NCBI GenBank assembly: GCA_021738245.1
Contig: JAIPCJ010000005.1
Span: 1 to 64,000 of the forward strand
Source: Methylotenera sp.
Lineage (GTDB): Bacteria; Pseudomonadota; Gammaproteobacteria; Burkholderiales; Burkholderiaceae_C
DNA: 64,000 nucleotides
Direction: 5' to 3'
A program made the position numbers and the translations under genes. Positions 45,105-54,402 of this stretch are shown in pieces. A model generated the notes under the pieces. That model saw nothing but the letters and a program-made list of their open reading frames with translations. It was not told the DNA's origin and searched no databases. Positions within the stretch are counted from its first letter, which is position 1, and every line of letters starts with the position of its first letter.

Positions 45105-46619
45105 ATGAATGTGAAGACCCGGATCTGGTTGCTGCCGGCCCTGGCCGCCGCCATCTTTGCCATCGGCATCGTGGTGGTGCTGGTGTTCTCGTCGAAGACC
45201 TCGGACTCGATCCGGTCGGTCGGCCAGGTGGACTTTCCCTATCTGGATGCGACCACACAGTTCGCGGCCCAGCTGGAGGCGCTCGGCGCCACGATTCAGA
45301 GCGCCGTGGCCGAAGGCGAGAAGAAACGCCTGGACGAGGCCAAGGACCGCGCGGCCAGCATCCGCAAGCTGCTGGCCGCCATCAGCCGCATCGATGGCAA
45401 GGCCGACGTGGGCGGTCAGCTGACCAAGAGCTTCGAGGCGTACTACGCGGCGTCCGTCGAGACGGCCGAACTGTTCCTGGGCATGCGGCAGGGTGACCAG
45501 GCCGGTGCCATTCCCAAGATGCAGTCGGCGCTCAAGAAGCTCGAAGGCGAGCTCGCCACCGCGCGGGTCGAGGCCAGCGAGGGATTCGATGCAGGCCTGG
45601 AACGTGCCCACCAGGGGGTTTCTTCCAGCCTGTGGGCGATCGTCATCAGCGGCGTGGTCGTGGTGCTCTGCCTGGGTGGCGGCTCCTTCCTGATCATTGG
45701 CGGCGTGTGGCGCCAGCTCGGCGGCGAGCCGGAGTACGCCCGCGACGTGATGCGGCACATGGCCGACGGCGACCTGTCGCAGGACATCGTCGTCGCCCCG
45801 GGCGCCGAGCAAAGCCTGCTGGCAGCGGTGCGTGACATGTCCAGCGGCCTTGCGGCCATCGTGGCCAATGTGCGGGCCGGCACTGACTCGATGACGGTGG
45901 CCTCGCGCGAGATCGCGGCGGGCAACCAGGATCTGTCGGTGCGTACCGAGAAGCAGGCCGGCTCGCTGGAGCAGACGGCCGGCAACATGCAGACCCTGAC
46001 CGACACGGTGCGCCAGAGCGCCGAGGCGGCCGCGCAGGCCAACCAGCTGGCCGGCTCGGCGGCGTCCGTCGCCCAGCGGGGCGGCGAGGTCGTGAGCCAG
46101 GTGGTCTCCACCATGGACGAGATCAACACCAGCTCCAAGAAGATCGCCGACATCATCGGCGTGATCGACGGCATCGCCTTCCAGACAAACATCCTGGCGC
46201 TGAACGCGGCGGTGGAAGCCGCCCGTGCCGGCGAGCAGGGTCGCGGCTTTGCGGTGGTGGCGGGCGAAGTGCGCTCGCTGGCCCAGCGCAGTGCCGAGGC
46301 GGCCCGCGAGATCAAGGGCCTGATCGGCGCCAGCGTCGACAAGGTCGAATCTGGCGCGCGACTCGTGCAGGACGCCGGCAGCACCATGAGCGAGATCGTG
46401 GCCAGCGTGCAGCGGGTGTCCGACATCATCAGCGAGATCACCGCGGCCTCGGCCGAGCAGAGCCAGGGCATCGGCCAGGTCAACCAGTCGGTGATGCAAC
46501 TCGACCAGATGACGCAGCAGAACGCCGCCCTCGTGGAAGAGGCCGCGGCGGCCGCCACCAGCCTGGAGCAGCAGGCCCAGACGCTGCAGTCGGCGGTCGC
46601 GACCTTCAAGCTCAAGTAA
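45105..46619 (+). CDS. methyl-accepting chemotaxis protein
   Basis: The 504-residue receptor has a first helix at about 6-28, a helical periplasmic domain of about 145 residues (four-helix-bundle type) and a second helix near 172-200. A HAMP domain follows, then the cytoplasmic signalling region. The tip is [28 protein letters not shown], preceded by [12 protein letters not shown]. It has no C-terminal methylation-docking pentapeptide. Gene order suggests that the half-size PstS-like protein and the porin function with it, perhaps in phosphate or another small-molecule taxis. A ribosome binding site GGAG precedes the ATG. Confidence 0.93.
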   Translation: MNVKTRIWLLPALAAAIFAIGIVVVLVFSSKTSDSIRSVGQVDFPYLDATTQFAAQLEALGATIQSAVAEGEKKRLDEAKDRAASIRKLLAAISRIDGKADVGGQLTKSFEAYYAASVETAELFLGMRQGDQAGAIPKMQSALKKLEGELATARVEASEGFDAGLERAHQGVSSSLWAIVISGVVVVLCLGGGSFLIIGGVWRQLGGEPEYARDVMRHMADGDLSQDIVVAPGAEQSLLAAVRDMSSGLAAIVANVRAGTDSMTVASREIAAGNQDLSVRTEKQAGSLEQTAGNMQTLTDTVRQSAEAAAQANQLAGSAASVAQRGGEVVSQVVSTMDEINTSSKKIADIIGVIDGIAFQTNILALNAAVEAARAGEQGRGFAVVAGEVRSLAQRSAEAAREIKGLIGASVDKVESGARLVQDAGSTMSEIVASVQRVSDIISEITAASAEQSQGIGQVNQSVMQLDQMTQQNAALVEEAAAAATSLEQQAQTLQSAVATFKLK

Positions 46620-46688
46620 GGCGGCGTGGTCGCGGGGCTTCGGCCTCGCAGATAATCCCGGGCTTCGTCAACTGCACGGGATGCTTGC

Positions 46689-47099
46689 TTGAACTTCCTG
46701 ATCGAGAACTGGTTTCTGGTGGTCGCCGCCGTGGTGTCCGGCGGCATGCTGCTGTGGCCCCTGCTGGCTTCGGGCGGGCAGGGTGCGGCCGTGACGCCCG
46801 CGGAGGCGGTGCAGCTCGTGAACCGCGAGAAGGGCGTGCTGATCGACGTCAGCGAGCCCCAAGAATTCGCCCAGGGCCATGCCGTGGGCGCGCGCAACAT
46901 CCCCTTTGGCCAGCTTGAAGGCCACAAGCAACTGCCCAGCAACAAGGCCCTGCCCATCGTGGTGGTGTGCCCGACCGGTGCACGCGCCGGCCGCGCTGCA
47001 GGCATGCTGCGCAAGCTGGGCTATGAAAAGGCCCGGGTGCTGGCAGGGGGTCTCAAGGCGTGGCGGGAGGCCAGCCTGCCGGTCGAGAAGACCGCCTGA
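46689..47099 (+). CDS. membrane-anchored rhodanese-domain protein
   Basis: The 136-residue protein has an N-terminal membrane helix (residues 7-27) and a single rhodanese domain with the active-site cysteine at 94 in VVVCPTGARAG, followed by a typical LxGGLxAW ending (VLAGGLKAWREA). Rhodanese domains of this kind transfer sulfane sulphur or act as redox carriers. The only usable start is TTG at 46689, since the ATG eight bases upstream runs into a stop. It lies 12 bases before grxC, so the two thiol-handling proteins are likely to be cotranscribed. Confidence 0.9.
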   Translation: MNFLIENWFLVVAAVVSGGMLLWPLLASGGQGAAVTPAEAVQLVNREKGVLIDVSEPQEFAQGHAVGARNIPFGQLEGHKQLPSNKALPIVVVCPTGARAGRAAGMLRKLGYEKARVLAGGLKAWREASLPVEKTA

Positions 47100-47111
47100 A
47101 GGAGATTGCCC

Positions 47112-47372
47112 ATGGCCCCCGTCAAGATGTACACCACCCTGGTCTGCCCGTTCTGCATCCGTGCCAAGTCGCTGCTCAAGCAGCGCGGCGTGGATGAGAT
47201 CGAGGAGATCCGCGTCGACCTGGACCCGGCCGAGCGCCAGTCCATGATGGAGCGCACCGGCCGCCGCACCGTGCCGCAGATCTTCATCGGTGACACCCAT
47301 GTCGGGGGGTGTGACGACCTCATCGCCCTCGACCAGAAGGGCGGCCTGCTGCCCTTGCTGCAGGCTGCCTGA
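47112..47372 (+). CDS. grxC: glutaredoxin 3
   Basis: The 86-residue protein is a small dithiol glutaredoxin. The redox centre is Cys12-Pro-Phe-Cys15 in TTLVCPFCIRAK, with the TVPQIFIGDTHVGGCDDL region giving the cis-proline and the GG of the glutathione site. It reduces protein disulphides and supports ribonucleotide reductase. A strong AGGAG before the ATG at 47112 fixes the start. It is followed by a terminator at 47434. Confidence 0.95.
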   Translation: MAPVKMYTTLVCPFCIRAKSLLKQRGVDEIEEIRVDLDPAERQSMMERTGRRTVPQIFIGDTHVGGCDDLIALDQKGGLLPLLQAA

Positions 47373-47433
47373 TTTCAAGCCCGGGCAAGCCCCGGGCGGC
47401 CTGTCACGGAGCCTCGCCCATAATCCGCCTACC

Positions 47434-47461
47434 GCCCGCAGCGCGATGCCTGCGGGCTTTT
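47434..47461 (+). terminator. rho-independent terminator after grxC
   Basis: GCCCGCAG at 47434-47441 pairs with CTGCGGGC at 47450-47457, followed by TTTT. It sits about 60 bases after the grxC stop and 28 bases before secB, ending the rhodanese-grxC unit. Confidence 0.8.
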
Positions 47462-47488
47462 GTTTGACGCTCCGCTAGAAAGAGTTCC

Positions 47489-47962
47489 ATGGCCGACGAG
47501 ATCCAAGCCGCCCCCGAAGGCACCCCCGTGTTCCAGATCCAGCGCATGTACCTGAAGGATCTGTCGCTGGAGCAGCCCAACGCGCCGCACATCCTGCTGG
47601 AGCAGCAGCAGCCCCAGGTCGACATCAACCTCGCCCTGTCGGCCGAGAACGTCACGGACGGCATCTTCGAGGTCTGCGTGACGGCCACGGTCAACACCAA
47701 GGTGGGCGACAAGACGCTGTTCCTGGTGGAAGCCAAGCAGGCCGGCATCTTCGAGATCCGCAACGTGCCGCAAGACCAGGTCGAAGGCATCCTGGGCATC
47801 GTCTGCCCGCAGATGGTCTACCCCTACCTGCGCGCCATCGTGTCCGACGTCTGCACCCGCGCCGGCTTCCCGCCCGTGCTGCTGACCGAAGTGAACTTCC
47901 AGGCCATGTTCGAGGCCCAGCAGGCCCAGCGCGCCGCCCAGGGCGGCCAGGCCGTCAACTGA
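47489..47962 (+). CDS. secB: protein-export chaperone SecB
   Basis: SecB is a tetrameric cytosolic chaperone that keeps preproteins unfolded and delivers them to SecA. The 157-residue protein is the full family length, with [23 protein letters not shown] at the N-terminus (split here by spacing), NLALSAENV, and [18 protein letters not shown] at the C-terminus. It is flanked by two terminators, so it is probably a single-gene unit. The many exported proteins in this window (porin, metalloprotease, PstS-like) are plausible clients. Confidence 0.96.
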   Translation: MADEIQAAPEGTPVFQIQRMYLKDLSLEQPNAPHILLEQQQPQVDINLALSAENVTDGIFEVCVTATVNTKVGDKTLFLVEAKQAGIFEIRNVPQDQVEGILGIVCPQMVYPYLRAIVSDVCTRAGFPPVLLTEVNFQAMFEAQQAQRAAQGGQAVN

Positions 47963-47987
47963 TCGATCACGGCCTCGCCCGTTGATG

Positions 47988-48013
47988 ACGCCCCGCCCCG
48001 TGCGGGGCGTTTT
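47988..48013 (+). terminator. rho-independent terminator after secB
   Basis: ACGCCCCGC at 47988-47996 pairs with GCGGGGCGT at 48002-48010, and TTTT follows. It lies 25 bases after the secB stop and ends 22 bases before the gpsA start, so it separates those genes. Confidence 0.85.
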
Positions 48014-48034
48014 GCTTGGGCGACACTCCTGCGC

Positions 48035-49042
48035 ATGACGACGATGAAGATCAGTGTGCTCGGTGCCGGGGCGTGGGGCACGGCCCTCGCCATCCAGGCC
48101 GCGCGTGCCGGCCATGTGGTGCACCTGTGGGCGCGCGACGCCGCGGCGGCCGACCTGATGCAGGCCAGCCGCCGCAACCAAGCCTACCTGCCTGACAGCC
48201 CCTTGCCGCAGGCCTTGCAGATCGGCGCCGACCTGGGCGCTGCCGTGGCGCATGCGGCCGAAGGCTTGACCATCATCGCCACACCGATGTCGGGCCTGCG
48301 CGGCACGCTGGCGGCCCTGCCCGTGCACCAACGCGTGCTGTGGCTGTGCAAGGGCTTCGAGGCCGGCACGGGGCGGCTGGGCCATGAGATCGCCCGCGAG
48401 CTGCAGCCGGCCATGCGCGTGGGCGTGCTCTCCGGGCCGAGCTTTGCGCAGGAAGTGGCGGCGGGCCGCCCGACCGCGCTGGTGGCGGCGAGTGAGGACG
48501 CGGCGCTGTCTCAGGCAGCGGTCGACGCCTTCCACAGCGAGCGGCTGCGTGTCTACACCTCGGCGGACCCGGTGGGCGTCGAAGTGGGTGGGGCGGTCAA
48601 GAACGTGATGGCCATCGCGGTGGGCGTGTGCGACGGCCTGTCGGGCTCGGCCCCCGATGCGCCGGGGCTCAATGCCCGCGCGGCGCTGATCACCCGCGGC
48701 CTGGCCGAAATGCTGCGCCTGGGGCTGGCCCTGGGCGCCAAGGCCGAGACCTTCATGGGCCTGTCGGGCCTCGGCGACCTGGTGCTCACCGCCACCGGCG
48801 ACCTGTCGCGCAACCGGCGCGTCGGCCTGCTGCTGGCGCAGGGGCTGGCCTTGCCGCAGATCCTGGCCGAACTGGGCCATGTGGCCGAAGGCGTCTACAG
48901 CGCGCCCACGGTGCTGGCGCGTGCCCGCGCCGCTGGCGTGGAGATGCCGGTGACGGAGGCCATGGTGGCGCTGCTTGACGGCCGCGTCAGTGCGTCGCAG
49001 GTGGTGGAGTTGCTGATGGGTCGGCAGGCCCGGCCGGAGTGA
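48035..49042 (+). CDS. gpsA: glycerol-3-phosphate dehydrogenase [NAD(P)+]
   Basis: GpsA reduces dihydroxyacetone phosphate to sn-glycerol-3-phosphate, the backbone of phospholipids. The 335-residue protein has the Rossmann [10 protein letters not shown] loop at the N-terminus, [20 protein letters not shown], the catalytic lysine in [14 protein letters not shown], and [14 protein letters not shown]. An ATG three codons later at 48044 gives MKISVLG and is also plausible. The gene converges on trmL with ten bases between stop codons. Confidence 0.96.
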   Translation: MTTMKISVLGAGAWGTALAIQAARAGHVVHLWARDAAAADLMQASRRNQAYLPDSPLPQALQIGADLGAAVAHAAEGLTIIATPMSGLRGTLAALPVHQRVLWLCKGFEAGTGRLGHEIARELQPAMRVGVLSGPSFAQEVAAGRPTALVAASEDAALSQAAVDAFHSERLRVYTSADPVGVEVGGAVKNVMAIAVGVCDGLSGSAPDAPGLNARAALITRGLAEMLRLGLALGAKAETFMGLSGLGDLVLTATGDLSRNRRVGLLLAQGLALPQILAELGHVAEGVYSAPTVLARARAAGVEMPVTEAMVALLDGRVSASQVVELLMGRQARPE

Positions 49043-49052
49043 CGCGCCGTCG

Positions 49053-49523
49053 TCAGGCGCCGCCTGTGTAGCCGTTCTGCCGCCAGGCTTCGAACACGGC
49101 GACCGCCACGCTGTTGCTGAGGTTCAGGCTGCGTTGGCCTTCGCGCATCGGCAGCCGCACGCGTTGTCCGGTCGGGAAGCCGTCGCGCAAGGCGGGCGGC
49201 AGGCCTGCCGTCTCGCTGCCGAACACGAGCCAGTCGCCCGGCTGCCACTGCACCTGGCCGAAGGGCTGGCTGCCCCGGGTGGTGAAGGCGAACAGGCGCT
49301 TGGGGTCAGGCGTCTCGGCGGCCAGGAAGGCGGCCCAGTCGGCATGGCGCTGCACGCGGGCGTACTCGTGGTAGTCCAGGCCCGCGCGTTGCAGCAGGCG
49401 GTCTTCCATCGAGAAGCCCAGGGGTTCGATCAGGTGCAGGCTGCAGCCGGTGTTGGCGGCGAGCCGGATCACATTGCCCGTGTTGGGCGGGATCTCCGGA
49501 TGGACAAGGACGATGTTGAACAT
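49053..49523 (-). CDS. trmL: tRNA (cytidine(34)-2'-O)-methyltransferase
   Basis: TrmL methylates the ribose of the wobble base of tRNA-Leu isoacceptors. The 156-residue protein has the trefoil-knot SPOUT fold. It begins MFNIVLVHPEIPPNTGNVIRLAANTG (split by beta turns) and has the SAM knot LVFGSETAGLP plus the family end RSLNLSNSVAVAVFEAWRQ. The ATG at 49523 gives the family N-terminus; the upstream extension does not. comF lies 26 bases upstream on the same strand, so they may be cotranscribed. Confidence 0.94.
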   Translation of the reverse strand: MFNIVLVHPEIPPNTGNVIRLAANTGCSLHLIEPLGFSMEDRLLQRAGLDYHEYARVQRHADWAAFLAAETPDPKRLFAFTTRGSQPFGQVQWQPGDWLVFGSETAGLPPALRDGFPTGQRVRLPMREGQRSLNLSNSVAVAVFEAWRQNGYTGGA

Positions 49524-49549
49524 GGGGCGGGAGTATCCGCCGCCGGGGC

Positions 49550-50305
49550 TCAACCGTCGCCCGGCTCCGGCGTGCGCGCCACCACCCAGGCCTGCACGCT
49601 CATCACCCCGGCCTGCAGCAGCGTGTCGGCCAGTTCATAGAGGGTGGAGCCGCTGGTCATCACATCGTCCAGCAGGGCCACGCTGGTGCCGCGAAGTCGA
49701 CTGGCGCGCAGCGGCTCGACGGCGAACACGCCGCGCACGTTGGCGGCGCGCTGGTCGAGCTTGAGGCCCGCCTGTCGCTCGTTGTGCCGTAGTCGCAGCA
49801 GCAATTCGGGTTCGCAGCGCAGGCCGCGCCGCCGGGCCAGGGCCCGGGCCAGCTCGTAGGACTGGTTGTAGCCCCGCTCGCGCAGCCGCTCGGCCGAGAT
49901 GGGCACGGGCAGCAGCCAGTCGGGCTCGGTCACGTCGGCGGCGTTGAGCGCGATGTTCAGGCGCTCCAGCAGGCTTTCGCGCAACTCCAGCGCCTGGTGG
50001 TACTTGAAGTGCTGCAGCAGGCCATCCCAGGGGAAGCTGTAGTCGAGCGCGGCGATGGTGCGATCCAGCGGGGGCGGCTCGCGCAGGCAGCGGCCGCATT
50101 GCGGCTGCGGGCGGCCGAGCAGCTCGAGCGGCAGGCGGGCGGCACAAGTCCAGCAGCGGGGCTGCGGGCGGGCGTAGAGCGCCAGGCAGCTTTCGCAGAT
50201 GGTCTGGTGGCTCCAGGCGCGGCAGACCGCACACTGGCCGGCGCAGCGCAGCAGCACTTTCTCGATCAGTGCGGGCTTGTGGGCCGGCAAGGAGCGGTCT
50301 GGCAT
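49550..50305 (-). CDS. ComF-family phosphoribosyltransferase-like protein
   Basis: The 251-residue protein has an N-terminal zinc-ribbon-like region with cysteine pairs (CAVCRAW, ICESCLALY, CWTC, CGRCLREPP) and a C-terminal type I phosphoribosyltransferase domain with VALLDDVMTSGSTLYELADTL, the PRPP loop. ComF is required for DNA uptake in competent bacteria. The RERGYNQS motif near residue 160 is the family signature. It diverges from the methyltransferase gene, with 23 bases between start codons. Confidence 0.92.
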   Translation of the reverse strand: MPDRSLPAHKPALIEKVLLRCAGQCAVCRAWSHQTICESCLALYARPQPRCWTCAARLPLELLGRPQPQCGRCLREPPPLDRTIAALDYSFPWDGLLQHFKYHQALELRESLLERLNIALNAADVTEPDWLLPVPISAERLRERGYNQSYELARALARRRGLRCEPELLLRLRHNERQAGLKLDQRAANVRGVFAVEPLRASRLRGTSVALLDDVMTSGSTLYELADTLLQAGVMSVQAWVVARTPEPGDG

Positions 50306-50328
50306 GGCCTCAATATACTGACCGGCCC

Positions 50329-51252
50329 ATGAATGAGCTGCACCCGACCCCTAACTTGAAGCAGGGGCCGCGGCCTCAGGATCTGGATGCGGCGGCCCTG
50401 CGTCACCAGGCTCGCCGGTTGGCCGGGGCCGACTCAGCGCCCTGGCTGCATGCCGAGGTGGCCGCGCGCATGGCAGAGCGCCTGGGGTACATCAAGCTCA
50501 AGCCGGCCCGGGTGCTGGATGTGTCCGCGGCGCTGGGTGACAGTGCCGCGCTGCTGCGCCAGGCCTACCCCGAGGCTGACCTGCTCTGGCACGAGGCCAA
50601 TCGTGATCTGGCCGCTCGCGCCGAGGCCGAGCGGGCGCCGGGGTGGTGGCGCCGGCTGCGCGGCGGCGGCTCGGGCCGCGTCGAGGCGCTGCCAGCTCGG
50701 CCCGAAGTTGACCTGGTGTGGTCCAACATGGCGCTGCATGCCTGCGCGGACCTGCCGGGCTTGCTCGCGCAGTGGCAGGGGAGTCTCGCGGTGGGCGGCT
50801 TCGTGATGTTCTCCTGCCTGGGGCCCGACAGCTTCGTGGAACTGCGCCCTCTCTATGCCCGCAACGGCTGGGGGCGGCCTGCGCCGGACTGGTGGGACAT
50901 GCACGACATCGGTGACCTCGTGCTGAAGGCGGGCCTGGCCGATCCCGTGATGGATCAACAGCGCCTGCGCCTCACGTGGGCCAGCCCCGAGCGTCTGTTG
51001 GCCGATTTGCGGGCCCTGGGCGGCAACCTGTCTCCGCTTCGGTTTGCGGGCCTGCGCGGGCGGCAATGGCGGGCGCGGCTGCTGTCCGAACTCGAATCGC
51101 TGCGTGATGCGCAGGGCCGTCTCGTGATGACGGTCGAGGTGGTCTTCGGTCACGCGTTCAAGGCCGCACCGCGGCTGGCTGTCGCGGCCGAGACAGTGGT
51201 GAGCGTCGATGCGATGCGCGCCAAGCTGCGCGAGGGGCGATCAGGTGGGTGA
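50329..51252 (+). CDS. SAM-dependent methyltransferase, BioC-like
   Basis: The 307-residue protein has a methyltransferase core resembling BioC, but the SAM-binding loop is altered. Where DxGxGxG is usual it reads VLDVSAALGDSAALLRQ, and a basic insert (RRLRGGGSGR) follows. The VDLVWSNMALHAC and LLAQWQGSLAVGGFVMFSCLGPDSF segments match the BioC pattern, and the C-terminus ends SVDAMRAKLRE. BioC methylates malonyl-ACP to begin biotin synthesis, but no bio genes are near, so the substrate is uncertain. Start at the ATG at 50329. The cox genes begin 165 bases downstream. Confidence 0.75.
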   Translation: MNELHPTPNLKQGPRPQDLDAAALRHQARRLAGADSAPWLHAEVAARMAERLGYIKLKPARVLDVSAALGDSAALLRQAYPEADLLWHEANRDLAARAEAERAPGWWRRLRGGGSGRVEALPARPEVDLVWSNMALHACADLPGLLAQWQGSLAVGGFVMFSCLGPDSFVELRPLYARNGWGRPAPDWWDMHDIGDLVLKAGLADPVMDQQRLRLTWASPERLLADLRALGGNLSPLRFAGLRGRQWRARLLSELESLRDAQGRLVMTVEVVFGHAFKAAPRLAVAAETVVSVDAMRAKLREGRSGG

Positions 51253-51314
51253 TTTCCCGGGGTGACCCCAGGGAGAGCAAGGACCCTCGTGGGATAAACT
51301 CTTGCGCCGCATCA

Positions 51315-51339
51315 AGGACAGATTGAATCGGTCTGTCCT
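51315..51339. promoter_or_regulatory. inverted repeat upstream of the cytochrome oxidase operon
   Basis: AGGACAGA at 51315-51322 pairs exactly with TCTGTCCT at 51332-51339 around the nine-base spacer TTGAATCGG. The position, about 80 bases before the coxB start and inside the 165-base promoter region, suits an operator for a dimeric repressor or activator. A TAAACT at 51295-51300 just upstream could be a -10 box, but I cannot place a matching -35. I could not match the repeat to a known factor. Confidence 0.5.
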
Positions 51340-51417
51340 CCTCACGGACCTTGCGCAGCAGATCGGGCTTGCCGGCCTGGTTGCAAGCCCCGCACCATTA
51401 AGAACCAAGTGACAACC

Positions 51418-52602
51418 ATGACGATGATGAACGCACGAGTGCAGAGCGCCTCACGCGCTTGGGGCCGATGGGCCGCAGCGGCGGCGGCCCTGGCAGCGGG
51501 TCCGGCCCTGGCGGTGAATGACCTCAAAGGCGGCCCTGGCGTCAATCAGATCAATCTGCCCGAGCCGGTGACCACCATCGCGCGCGACCAGATGTGGTTG
51601 CACAACTTCATGCTGATCGTCTGCCTCGTCATCTTCGTGGCGGTGTTCGGCGTGATGTTCTATTCCATCTTCAAGCACCGCAAATCCAAGGGTGCGGTGT
51701 CGGCCAACTTCCACGAAAGCGTGGCCGTCGAGATCGCCTGGACCGTGGTGCCCTTCCTGATCGTCATCGGCATGGCCCTGCCGGCCACCAAGGTGGTGGT
51801 CGCGATGAAGGACACGACCAACGCCGACCTCACCATCAAGGCCACCGGCTACCAGTGGAAGTGGGGCTACGACTACATCAAGGGCGAAGGCGAGGGCATC
51901 GGCTTCCTGGCCACCCTCGACACCGAGCAGCGCGAGGCCTCCAACTCGGGCAACCCGCAGCCGGTCGACAACTACCTGCTGAAGGTCGACAACCCGCTGG
52001 TGGTGCCGGTCGACAAGAAGGTCCGCATCATCACCACCGCCAACGACGTCATCCACGCCTGGATGGTGCCGGCCTTCGGCGTCAAGCAGGATGCCATCCC
52101 CGGCTTCGTGCGTGACACCTGGTTCAAGGCCGAGAAGGTGGGCGACTACTACGGTCAGTGCGCCGAGCTGTGCGGCAAGGAGCACGCCTACATGCCCATC
52201 CACGTGAAGGTGGTGTCCGCCGAGGACTACGCCAAGTGGGTCGACGGCAAGAAGAAGGAAATGGCCGCCAAGGCCGATGATCCGAGCAAGGTCTGGGCAC
52301 AGGCGGCGCTGGTGGCCCGCGGCGAGAAGGTCTATGCCGCCAACTGCGCGGTCTGCCACAAGCCCGACGGCAAGGGCGCCGGCCCGATCAAGGCACTCGA
52401 TGCCTCGGCCTTGGTCCTGTCTGACAACCACCTGGAACAGATTCAGGTGCTGCTCAACGGCCGCATGGACAAGGGCATGCCCGCCTGGAAGCAGCTGAGC
52501 GACACCGACATCGCCGCCGTGATCACCTACACGAAGAACAGCTGGTCCAACAAGACCGGCCAGACCGTGCAGCCGGCCGAGATCGTCGCCGCCCGCAAGT
52601 AA
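51418..52602 (+). CDS. coxB: cytochrome c oxidase subunit II with C-terminal cytochrome c domain
   Basis: CoxB receives electrons from cytochrome c at the CuA centre and passes them to subunit I. The 394-residue protein has a signal peptide, two helices, and the cupredoxin domain with CuA ligands Cys248, Cys252, His256 and Met259 ([12 protein letters not shown]). A C-terminal cytochrome c domain carries CAVCH at 310-314, a fused c-type haem, so this is a caa3-like form. Several in-frame starts cluster at 51409-51427; I chose the ATG at 51418. It begins the oxidase operon. Confidence 0.94.
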   Translation: MTMMNARVQSASRAWGRWAAAAAALAAGPALAVNDLKGGPGVNQINLPEPVTTIARDQMWLHNFMLIVCLVIFVAVFGVMFYSIFKHRKSKGAVSANFHESVAVEIAWTVVPFLIVIGMALPATKVVVAMKDTTNADLTIKATGYQWKWGYDYIKGEGEGIGFLATLDTEQREASNSGNPQPVDNYLLKVDNPLVVPVDKKVRIITTANDVIHAWMVPAFGVKQDAIPGFVRDTWFKAEKVGDYYGQCAELCGKEHAYMPIHVKVVSAEDYAKWVDGKKKEMAAKADDPSKVWAQAALVARGEKVYAANCAVCHKPDGKGAGPIKALDASALVLSDNHLEQIQVLLNGRMDKGMPAWKQLSDTDIAAVITYTKNSWSNKTGQTVQPAEIVAARK

Positions 52603-52630
52603 TCGCGAACGCCGAACTAGAGGTAATCCC

Positions 52631-54277
52631 ATGAGTGCAGTGCTCCCACCCCACGGTGTTCACGGCGGCCACGCTGGTGACCACGCCCACGACGATCATC
52701 ACGACCACCATGCACCCACCGGCTGGCGCCGCTGGGTCTTCGCGACCAACCACAAAGACATCGGCACGCTGTACCTGCTGTTCAGCTTCACGATGCTGAT
52801 GATCGGCGGCATCCTGGCGCTGTGCATCCGCGCCGAGCTGTTCAAGCCGGGTCTGCAGTTCTTCAACCCCGAGCTGTTCAACCAGTTCACGACCATGCAC
52901 GGTCTGATCATGGTGTTCGGGGCCATCATGCCGGCCTTCGTCGGCTTCGCGAACTGGATGATTCCGCTGCAGATCGGCGCCAGCGACATGGCCTTCGCGC
53001 GGATGAACAACTTCAGCTTCTGGCTGATGATTCCGGCGGCCATCATGCTGGTGAGCAGCTTCTTCATGCCCGGCGGCGCGCCTGCTGCCGGCTGGACGCT
53101 GTACGCGCCGCTGACGCTGCAGATGGGCCCGTCCATGGATGCCGGCATCTTCGCGATGCACATCCTCGGCGCGAGCTCCATCATGGGCTCCATCAACATC
53201 ATCGTGACCATCCTCAACATGCGCGCCCCGGGCATGACGCTGATGAAGATGCCGATGTTCTGCTGGACCTGGCTGATCACCGCCTACCTGCTGATCGCGG
53301 TGATGCCCGTGCTGGCCGGCGCCATCACGATGACCCTGACCGACCGCCACTTCGGCACCGCCTTCTTCAACCCGGCGGGCGGCGGCGACCCGATCATGTA
53401 CCAGCACATCTTCTGGTTCTTCGGTCACCCCGAGGTCTACATCATGATCTTGCCGGCCTTCGGCATCATCAGCCAGATTGTGCCGGCCTTCGCCCGCAAG
53501 CGCCTGTTCGGCTATGCCTCCATGGTGTACGCCACGGCCTCGATTGCCATCCTGTCCTTCATCGTGTGGGCCCACCACATGTTCGCCACCGGCATGCCGG
53601 TGACGGGCCAGCTGTTCTTCATGTACGCGACCATGCTGATCGCAGTGCCCACCGGCGTGAAGATCTTCAACTGGCTGGCCACGATGTGGCGCGGTTCGAT
53701 GACCTTCGAAGTCCCGATGCTGTGGGCCGTGGGCTTCATCTTCGTGTTCACGATGGGTGGCTTCACCGGGCTGATCTGCGCGATGGCGCCGATCGACATC
53801 CAGATCCAGGACACCTACTACGTCGTCGCCCACTTCCACTACGTGCTGGTGGCCGGCTCGCTGTATGCGCTGTTCGCCGGCGTGTACTACTGGGGTCCGA
53901 AGTGGACGGGCGTGATGTATTCGGAGCTGCGCGGCAAGATCCACTTCTGGGGCTCGCTGATCTTCTTCAACATCACCTTCTTCCCGATGCACTTCCTGGG
54001 TCTTGCCGGCATGCCGCGTCGCTATGCCGACTACCCGATGCAGTTCACCGACTTCAACCAGATCGCGTCCATCGGCGCCTTCGGCTTCGGCTTCATGCAG
54101 GTGTACTTCTTCCTGTTCGTCGTCGTCCCGATGATGCGCGGCAAGGGCCAGCCCGCCTCGCAGAAGCCCTGGGAAGCCGCCGAAGGCCTGGAGTGGGAAG
54201 TGCCGTCGCCGGCGCCGTTCCACACCTTCGAAGAGCCGCCCAAGCTGGACGCTTCGGCGACCCGCATCGTCGCCTGA
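52631..54277 (+). CDS. ctaD: cytochrome c oxidase subunit I
   Basis: CtaD carries haem a and the haem a3-CuB centre, where oxygen is reduced. The 548-residue protein begins with a His-rich tail (nine histidines in the first 27 residues) before the first of twelve helices ([19 protein letters not shown], split by loops). The CuB/Tyr motif is [27 protein letters not shown] follows, and the a3/a haem ligands appear in [18 protein letters not shown]. The gene is 29 bases after coxB with an AGAGG ribosome binding site and 11 bases before the small assembly gene. Confidence 0.97.
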   Translation: MSAVLPPHGVHGGHAGDHAHDDHHDHHAPTGWRRWVFATNHKDIGTLYLLFSFTMLMIGGILALCIRAELFKPGLQFFNPELFNQFTTMHGLIMVFGAIMPAFVGFANWMIPLQIGASDMAFARMNNFSFWLMIPAAIMLVSSFFMPGGAPAAGWTLYAPLTLQMGPSMDAGIFAMHILGASSIMGSINIIVTILNMRAPGMTLMKMPMFCWTWLITAYLLIAVMPVLAGAITMTLTDRHFGTAFFNPAGGGDPIMYQHIFWFFGHPEVYIMILPAFGIISQIVPAFARKRLFGYASMVYATASIAILSFIVWAHHMFATGMPVTGQLFFMYATMLIAVPTGVKIFNWLATMWRGSMTFEVPMLWAVGFIFVFTMGGFTGLICAMAPIDIQIQDTYYVVAHFHYVLVAGSLYALFAGVYYWGPKWTGVMYSELRGKIHFWGSLIFFNITFFPMHFLGLAGMPRRYADYPMQFTDFNQIASIGAFGFGFMQVYFFLFVVVPMMRGKGQPASQKPWEAAEGLEWEVPSPAPFHTFEEPPKLDASATRIVA

Positions 54278-54287
54278 GGAGCAGGTC

Positions 54288-54401
54288 ATGACGCCTGAGC
54301 AGCGCAAGGCGAACCGTCGGCTGGGCCTGATCCTGCTGACGGTGGCCCTCGCCTTCGGCGTGGGCTTCATGGTCAAGATGGCGATGTTCGGCAGCCACTG
54401 A
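54288..54401 (+). CDS. cytochrome oxidase small assembly protein
   Basis: The 37-residue protein has a basic N-terminus (TPEQRKANRRLGL) and one membrane helix (LILLTVALAFGVGFMVKMAM), ending FGSH. It lies 11 bases after ctaD and two bases before ctaG. This is the standard place of the tiny membrane protein thought to help oxidase assembly in Burkholderiales. The start is ATG at 54288 and the stop is TGA. The short length makes function hard to infer, but the gene position supports it being real. Confidence 0.85.
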   Translation: MTPEQRKANRRLGLILLTVALAFGVGFMVKMAMFGSH

Positions 54402-54402
54402 G

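Noticed and set aside
46630-46665. A UUCG-capped hairpin after the chemoreceptor gene as terminator
   Set aside because: The stem has a mismatch and there is no T-run.
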